Assembly (NCBI GenBank): GCA_964573015.1
Contig: CAZNHZ010000001.1
Coordinates: forward strand, 1 to 64,000
Direction: 5' to 3'
Length of the DNA stretch: 64,000 nt
Source of the DNA: JAPUDQ01 sp964573015
Lineage (GTDB): Bacteria > Patescibacteriota > Saccharimonadia > Saccharimonadales > Saccharimonadaceae
The notes beneath the pieces are model-generated. The model saw only the letters and a list, made by a program, of their open reading frames with translations, did no database searches and was not told the origin of the DNA. Shown piece by piece: positions 59,019 through 64,000 of this stretch. The translations under genes and the position numbers were made by a program. Within the stretch, counting starts at the first letter, position 1. Every line of letters starts with the position of its first letter.

Positions 59019-59615
59019 ATGGCTGCATCGACAACCAAATTTCAGCGCATGGCGATTTGGGCAATCGCAATTGTTATGGCGGTAGGTACTTTGGGATCGT
59101 TTTTTATATTTTTGCTGCCAAGTAGTAACGAGCCGGTCAAGACCGATCAACAAAAAGAATACGAAAGACAACTGGCTGAATATCAAAAAGAAATGGCTCG
59201 GTGTCCGGCAGGTCCGGTTAACGACAAGAAGCTTGATCCGGCACTGGCACCGCCTACGGTGACAGCCACCGATGATATCAAAGAGCTCAAAACTGAAGAT
59301 GTTACGGTCGGAGAGGGTCAGACAGTCAAAGCCGGTGATTGTGTTGAGGTGTTGTTTCACGGTGTTTTGGCCAAAGACGCCAAAGCATTTCAAGGCGGCG
59401 ATAATTACGCTACCGGCATACCGTATCGATCCTCAACTCTGGGGTTTGTACCCGGGTTTGCTGAGGGATTGGTGGGTATGAAAGTCGGCGGCGAGCGTAA
59501 ACTGTATATTCCGGCCGACAAAGCTTACGGCGCTAATCCGCCGCAAGGTGGCGATATTCCGGCCAACGCTGATTTGATTTTTGTGGTTCGTGTGATCGAT
59601 ACTTTTGTCAAATAA
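59019..59615 (+). CDS. FKBP-type peptidyl-prolyl isomerase, membrane-anchored
   Basis: 198 aa. One N-terminal membrane helix (about 12-34), a coiled-coil/linker (40-75), then an FKBP domain: VKAGDCVEVLFHGVLAKD, LGFVPGFAEGLVGMKVGGER, LYIPADKAYGANPPQG, IPANADLIFVVRVIDTF. It should speed folding of secreted proteins outside the membrane. GGAGGG ribosome binding site, TATAAT at 58985. Confidence 0.93.
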   Translation: MAASTTKFQRMAIWAIAIVMAVGTLGSFFIFLLPSSNEPVKTDQQKEYERQLAEYQKEMARCPAGPVNDKKLDPALAPPTVTATDDIKELKTEDVTVGEGQTVKAGDCVEVLFHGVLAKDAKAFQGGDNYATGIPYRSSTLGFVPGFAEGLVGMKVGGERKLYIPADKAYGANPPQGGDIPANADLIFVVRVIDTFVK

Positions 59616-59690
59616 TAGTAAAAAACACAATATATAGCGTATTGCTTATGGCTGCATACGCTATATAATGGATATGAAGAGGAGGGAAAA

Positions 59691-59942
59691 ATGGCAAAAC
59701 AAATAACAATTTATACGCGTACAACTTGCGCGTATTGCGTGCAGGTCAAAAAATTGCTGGACATGAAAGGCAAGCACTATGACGTCATCAATCTTGACGA
59801 TGATCCGGCTGCCGAAGCAGCAATTATCGCCAAAAGCGGTGCCCGCACAGTGCCGGTGGTAACGGTGCGTATAGACGGCGGTGACGAACAGATTGCCAGT
59901 ATCGGTTGGAACCCTGGCGCACTAATGTCGGCGGTGGCGTAA
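59691..59942 (+). CDS. Glutaredoxin
   Basis: 83 aa thioredoxin fold with redox motif CAYC in YTRTTCAYCVQVKKLL and cis-proline TVPVV. It overlaps trxB by one base, so it probably takes electrons from that thioredoxin reductase, as NrdH-like proteins do (inference). AGGAGGG ribosome binding site. Confidence 0.92.
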   Translation: MAKQITIYTRTTCAYCVQVKKLLDMKGKHYDVINLDDDPAAEAAIIAKSGARTVPVVTVRIDGGDEQIASIGWNPGALMSAVA

Positions 59943-60898
59943 TGGCTGAAGATAATGTAGTTCACGATGTAATTATGATCGGGGCAGGCCCTAGCGCACT
60001 CTGCGCAGCCGTATACACAACTCGCGAAGACATCGATACGGTGATAATAGAAAAAGGTATTGTCGGCGGTTTGGCAGCTACGACTGATTGGGTAGACAAT
60101 TATCCTGGTTTTAGCAAAGGTATCGAGGGAATAAAGTTGGCAGAAGAGCTGGAGGCTCAAGCCAAACGATTTGGAGCTGATATTCGTTACGGCGAGGTAA
60201 CGGCGATTCGGGATACCGGCGATCACAAAGAGATCGATACTATGCTGGATGGCACATTGCGAGCCAAAACGGTGCTTATAGCTACCGGCAGTGATTACAA
60301 AAAATTAGGTATACCGGGTGAGGCGGAGTTGTATGGCCGCGGGGTTCACTATTGTGCTACCTGTGACGGGGCGTTTTATCGTGACAAAAAATTGGCTGTG
60401 GTTGGCGGCGGTAATTCAGCTGTCCAGGAAGCATTGTTTTTGACACGATTTGCCTCGCACATTGATTTGCTGGTGCGATCGGTGTTGCGGGCCAGTGATG
60501 TATTGCAGCATGAGCTCGACAAGGCGGTGAAAGCCGGTAAAATAACCATTCATCTTGGTACTACGACTGACGAAATCATCGCCAGCGATGGCAAGAACGT
60601 CGATACGGTAATTGGTACTCATGACGGTAAAAAAGTTGAGTTTAAAGTAGACGGGGTTTTTGTGTTTGTCGGGCTTAAGCCAAATACGTCATTTTTAAAA
60701 GACAGCGTGATTGAGCTTGACGAGATTGGACTTATCAAAACAGATGGCAATCTTGCGACATCGATGCCCGGCGTGTTTGCCAGCGGTGATGTCAGGAGCG
60801 GCGCAACGGCGCAAATTGCTTCAGCGGTTGGCGAGGGTGCCACGGCGGCACTGAGAATACGCGAGTATCTAGAAGAGCAGGCACGTCAAAATAGCTAG
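59942..60898 (+). CDS. trxB: Thioredoxin reductase
   Basis: 318 aa from the ATG at 59942, which overlaps the glutaredoxin stop codon (TAATG). FAD-binding MIGAGPSALCAAVYTTRE, redox-active CATC in HYCATCDGAFYRD, NADPH-binding VVGGGNSAVQEALF, and C-terminal FASGDVRSGATAQIASAVGE. It reduces the partner glutaredoxin/thioredoxin with NADPH. Confidence 0.96.
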   Translation: MAEDNVVHDVIMIGAGPSALCAAVYTTREDIDTVIIEKGIVGGLAATTDWVDNYPGFSKGIEGIKLAEELEAQAKRFGADIRYGEVTAIRDTGDHKEIDTMLDGTLRAKTVLIATGSDYKKLGIPGEAELYGRGVHYCATCDGAFYRDKKLAVVGGGNSAVQEALFLTRFASHIDLLVRSVLRASDVLQHELDKAVKAGKITIHLGTTTDEIIASDGKNVDTVIGTHDGKKVEFKVDGVFVFVGLKPNTSFLKDSVIELDEIGLIKTDGNLATSMPGVFASGDVRSGATAQIASAVGEGATAALRIREYLEEQARQNS

Positions 60899-60900
60899 CG

Positions 60901-61602
60901 TCAACGCTTGCGCCGCAGTTTGTCACGGGCGGCCACAAAAATTGTCGGATAATCGGTGACAACACCATCGACACCCTGTTTGATAAGATGCGTCAGGGCG
61001 CCCTTGCGATTGACGGTATAGACATAAACGAACATATCGAGCTGGTGAGCGGCTTGGACGGCTAGTTTGTTGAGGTGGAGCCGATGAAAGCCAACGGCGC
61101 TCAGATGAAGCTTACGCTCCCATGCGAGAAATGCCAGCGGATTTAGCCGCATATTCATACCGAGTTTGATTTTTTTGTTGAGGTTGCGAATGCGTATCAG
61201 CTCTCGTGACGAAAATGATGTCAGCATGATGCTGTCGAGGTTTGCTCGGTACTTTTTGGTAAGTAAATCAAGGACTACCAAGCCGCTGCCGCGATCTTTG
61301 AGTTCTATCATGATAAATAATTTACCGGTACAAATCCTAAGTGCCCGCTCGAGTGTAACGATGGGCCGGTCGCTGCCAGCAGTGGTTTTTTGCAATTCAG
61401 CAAGGCTTAATCGCCTGACGGTATCGAGTTTGCGGTGTGAATGGTACAAATGAAAATCGTGGGCCAGCACCGGCTGGTTATCTTTGGTCAGTCGAACATC
61501 AATTTCTATCATGTCGGCGCCAGAGTTGATAGCGCGATTTATAGCCGCAACGGTATTTTCGGGCTCTTCGCCGGCGGCACCCTTATGTCCAATGACTAAC
61601 AT
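60901..61602 (-). CDS. Glycerophosphodiester phosphodiesterase
   Basis: 233 aa TIM-barrel with HKGAAGEEPENT (His and Glu), MIEIDVRLTKDNQPVLAHD (Glu, Asp, His of the GDPD active site) and FIMIELK. It splits glycerophosphodiesters to glycerol-3-phosphate and an alcohol; no signal peptide. TATACT lies 7 nt before the ATG: leaderless. Convergent with trxB (2-bp gap). Confidence 0.92.
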   Translation of the reverse strand: MLVIGHKGAAGEEPENTVAAINRAINSGADMIEIDVRLTKDNQPVLAHDFHLYHSHRKLDTVRRLSLAELQKTTAGSDRPIVTLERALRICTGKLFIMIELKDRGSGLVVLDLLTKKYRANLDSIMLTSFSSRELIRIRNLNKKIKLGMNMRLNPLAFLAWERKLHLSAVGFHRLHLNKLAVQAAHQLDMFVYVYTVNRKGALTHLIKQGVDGVVTDYPTIFVAARDKLRRKR

Positions 61603-61629
61603 AACCTTAAGTATAAGAGTCTAGCGATA

Positions 61630-62616
61630 TTATGCAATATTCTTTTCGTAAAATATTTCGAGTTGACGAATTATATCGGGATCGGTGGTTTCGAGTGCGA
61701 TCTCGCGAGTGCCCAACAACCCGCCGATAGCTACAAAGTTATGCGAGCCGGTGATAGCTTGTTTGGTGCCGTCCGGCAGGGTTGCGATCATAAATTTGGC
61801 ATGGATGTAACGATCGCGGCGATACATATTTGTCAGCTGCGAGGTTGATTGGTTATAAAATGTCAAAAAACGGGCCATTCGGTCATTGAAATGTCGATTT
61901 GAGTTATAAAAAATCCGATAATCGACAGCGCGGAGCGCTGCGGCCAGTTTGCCGGCGGGACAGTACTGCGTCACCAACAATGTATTGGTTGATTTTTGGG
62001 CCAGTTTTGTGGCGGCTCGATAGATAATAGAATCGCCTGGCAGTCCGCCGTCAATCAACAAACGTCCAAACTGCGTAGGATATGAACGACTGCGTGCGGC
62101 GGTGGATCGACGGTCGGCTTGCAATATTTTGTGGTGCTCTCTAAAGATCATATCGCTTAAGTCAGCCGAGCATAGCCTCAACATATAGTCGCTTGCCAAC
62201 AGGCTGGTACGGCTTAGGTTTATGCCGCCAAACACATAAGCAATCGAGTCAATAACGACCCATTTGCTGTGAGTTCGTCCGCCAAACATAAAAATACCGG
62301 TTTGACTAACCCAGCGAAAAGTAACACCGGCAGTGGTAAGCCGATGAATCATATCGGTGAGTTTGGCGCTAAAACCCTGATATGCCAAGCGCGGCGCGAT
62401 ACTAAGCACGCCTTCGGGATAGAATTGTGATGAAAAATCAGCTGCAATCGTAACTTTTACGCCGCGATGAGCGGCTCGGACCAGAGATTGGATTAGCGGT
62501 TCGGTGGACGAGTCGTTACTCAAAATCAGTGAAATGATACATATGCGGTTGTGCGCAGCATTGACGTCTTGGATGACGTGGTCAAAGTACGAATCGGTTT
62601 CGATGAGCGTTACCAT
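61630..62616 (-). CDS. Phospholipase D-like protein (cardiolipin synthase family)
   Basis: 328 aa, two PLD halves. First motif HSKWVVIDSIAYVFGGINLS is complete (H-x-K-x4-D). The second, HAKFMIATLPDGTKQAITGS then HN, has Thr in place of the Asp, so it is atypical. No membrane helix is evident. It may be a cardiolipin synthase or an unrelated PLD-type phosphodiesterase. TATACT lies 6 nt before the ATG. Adjacent GDPD suggests a phospholipid link (inference). Confidence 0.8.
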   Translation of the reverse strand: MVTLIETDSYFDHVIQDVNAAHNRICIISLILSNDSSTEPLIQSLVRAAHRGVKVTIAADFSSQFYPEGVLSIAPRLAYQGFSAKLTDMIHRLTTAGVTFRWVSQTGIFMFGGRTHSKWVVIDSIAYVFGGINLSRTSLLASDYMLRLCSADLSDMIFREHHKILQADRRSTAARSRSYPTQFGRLLIDGGLPGDSIIYRAATKLAQKSTNTLLVTQYCPAGKLAAALRAVDYRIFYNSNRHFNDRMARFLTFYNQSTSQLTNMYRRDRYIHAKFMIATLPDGTKQAITGSHNFVAIGGLLGTREIALETTDPDIIRQLEIFYEKNIA

Positions 62617-62677
62617 AATTTTAGTATACTCATTTTAAACTCTGTTACACTATAGGCAGTATAACAAAAGGAGTGCT

Positions 62678-63205
62678 ATGCCTGATTTTAATAAAGTTTT
62701 GACGCCTGGCGATGTTGATGACGGGGTTGTAAATACCGTAATTGAGATACCCAAGTGGTCGACGCTCAAGATTGAGTGGAATCGTCGCGTGGCGGCATTT
62801 GAGCTTGATCGAGTTGAGCCAAGTATTTTTGCCAAACCGGTTAATTATGGATTTATACCGGCAACACTCGATGAAGACGGTGACGAGCTTGACACGCTTG
62901 TGCTGACAAATGATCCGATACCGACCGGCGTGTTTTTAAAGGCAAAAGTGATTGCAGTACTAAAGTTTGAAGACGATGGTGAGACAGACGACAAAATTAT
63001 CTGCGTACCTGAGGATGATAGAAATACTGACAACGCTATAAAGTCACTTGATGATTTGCATGACCGCTGGAAACAAAAGATAGCACATCATTTCACGCAC
63101 TATAAAGACCTCAAAAAACCTGGCAGTACCAAGGTGATCGGCTGGGGTGATGCCGACGAAGCTAAAAAAATTATCAGGGAATGTATCGAGCGATACCAAG
63201 CTTAG
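62678..63205 (+). CDS. ppa: Inorganic pyrophosphatase (family I)
   Basis: 175 aa. IEIPKWSTLKIEWN, PVNYGFIPATLDEDGDELDT followed by LVLTNDP (DxDxxD metal site), VPEDDRN and HFTHYKDL are family I hallmarks. It hydrolyses pyrophosphate from biosynthetic reactions. AAAGGAG ribosome binding site. Converges with the RelA/SpoT gene with a 4-bp overlap. Confidence 0.95.
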   Translation: MPDFNKVLTPGDVDDGVVNTVIEIPKWSTLKIEWNRRVAAFELDRVEPSIFAKPVNYGFIPATLDEDGDELDTLVLTNDPIPTGVFLKAKVIAVLKFEDDGETDDKIICVPEDDRNTDNAIKSLDDLHDRWKQKIAHHFTHYKDLKKPGSTKVIGWGDADEAKKIIRECIERYQA

Positions 63206-64000
63206 GGTTTTAGTTTGTTAATTTGAGCGCGGATTTTGTTGCGGGCGTGTCCGGTAAAAATTGTTTCGTACCAATGCTGCTTGGGTTTGGCGCCTTTTTT
63301 GGTTATGACCTCGATGACGTCACCGTATTTTAGTTTGTAGTTAAACGGCTCCATCTTGCCATTGATAATAAACCCGGCGGCATGCTGACCGATATCACTG
63401 TGAACCTGATAAGCAAAATCCAGAGGATACGAGCCGTCGGGCAGATCATAAATATCGCCTTTGGGTGAATACACAAAAATCCGATCGCCAAATAGATCGA
63501 CTTTGAGCTTCTCGACATCGATTTTTTTGCCCTCGTAAAGCTGGGCGGCAACTTCTTGCAGTTCGGTAATCCAGCGCAGATCGGCCGGCATGGCGGCAAT
63601 TTTGCCTTTGCGGTAAGCATCGGTAAATTTTTGCTGATTGTAATGGAAGCTGGCCGCCAGTCCGCGTTCGGCGTAATCGTGCATAGTTTGGGTGCGGATT
63701 TGAAATTCGACAATCTGGCCGTTTTCGGCCATGACCGTCGTGTGAAGGCTTTGGTAGCCGTTTGGTTTGGGTCGAGCGATATAATCTTTGATACGGTTAA
63801 CCATCGGCGGGTACATGCTATGAAGTACACCCAGCGTCAGATAGCATGTCGCGGTGTCTTCGACAATAATACGCAGCGCGATTAGGTCGTAAATTTCATC
63901 GATGTCAGGGATTTTGCGCAGTTTTTTGTGGAGGCTATAAACACTTTTGATTCTACCATCCATCTGGTGTTTGATCTTTTCGTCATTGAGTTTTTTGTCG
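63202..64000 (-). CDS. RelA/SpoT-family (p)ppGpp enzyme, 5' part outside the window
   Basis: The C-terminal 265 or so residues are visible and the frame runs off the window edge. The synthetase domain shows IYDLIALRIIVED, PKPNGYQSLHTTVMAENGQI and EFQIRTQTMHDYAERG; a TGS domain (VDLFGDRIFVYSPKGDIYDL) ends the protein. No ACT or other regulatory domain follows, so the enzyme is shorter than classical Rel. Whether an HD hydrolase domain is present cannot be seen. Confidence 0.92.
   Translation of the reverse strand, partial: DKKLNDEKIKHQMDGRIKSVYSLHKKLRKIPDIDEIYDLIALRIIVEDTATCYLTLGVLHSMYPPMVNRIKDYIARPKPNGYQSLHTTVMAENGQIVEFQIRTQTMHDYAERGLAASFHYNQQKFTDAYRKGKIAAMPADLRWITELQEVAAQLYEGKKIDVEKLKVDLFGDRIFVYSPKGDIYDLPDGSYPLDFAYQVHSDIGQHAAGFIINGKMEPFNYKLKYGDVIEVITKKGAKPKQHWYETIFTGHARNKIRAQINKLKP

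Overview
The window looks like a piece of a small, compact Candidate Phyla Radiation (Patescibacteria) genome, most likely a Saccharibacteria (TM7) relative. This is inferred from gene content and style: short housekeeping proteins, a cysteine-free bL32, bS16 and KH proteins with acidic tails, secreted nuclease and SCP/CAP proteins, and convergent genes that abut or overlap. The standard code is used (many genes end in TGA). A striking regional property is that about twenty genes have a TANNNT box 6-7 nt before the start codon and no Shine-Dalgarno sequence, which points to leaderless mRNAs. Others have a normal leader with GGAGG. Taxonomy was not tested by any search.

Layout. 1-9.4 kb: tRNA-Leu, typA, an HD phosphohydrolase facing a wHTH/Nudix-like regulator, a secreted HNH nuclease, a GH13 glucosidase, rarA and ddl on one shared promoter, slipin, DUF192. 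9.5-13.5 kb: a scarred tRNA-Phe locus and a decayed mobile element (truncated DUF4386 gene, small ORFs, a CAP protein, a serine recombinase remnant). 13.5-20.5 kb: tRNA-Gly, lactate permease, tRNA-Cys and tRNA-Leu, lemA-htpX-ligA, an RRM protein. 20.8-32.5 kb: a candidate structured RNA, tRNA-Ala, murF with two anchored surface proteins, leuS, rpmF, nusB-nudix-rnc-rpsP, a KH protein and trmD. 32.9-34.1 kb: nickel superoxide dismutase and its maturation protease.

34.3-39.3 kb: an integrated element in tRNA-Gln, bounded by an 18-bp direct repeat. It carries a large serine recombinase with a long interleaved inverted-repeat (pseudoknot-type) leader and a GDSL hydrolase/phosphotransferase cassette between perfect 180-bp inverted repeats. 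39.4-49.5 kb: accessory and stress genes (HEAT-repeat/3-methyladenine glycosylase fusion, metallothionein-like peptide, ChaB, DUF488, cupin, TerC-like, PAP2, rmuC, aquaporin) and several frameshifted or deleted genes. 49.5-64 kb: pheS and pheT separated by unrecognised small genes and a false assembly gap, a P-type ATPase, an ABC exporter, FKBP, glutaredoxin plus thioredoxin reductase, GDPD, a PLD-like protein, pyrophosphatase and a partial RelA/SpoT protein.

The most unusual item is a leucyl-tRNA synthetase with a complete Nudix hydrolase domain, including a perfect Nudix box, inserted into its CP1 editing region.
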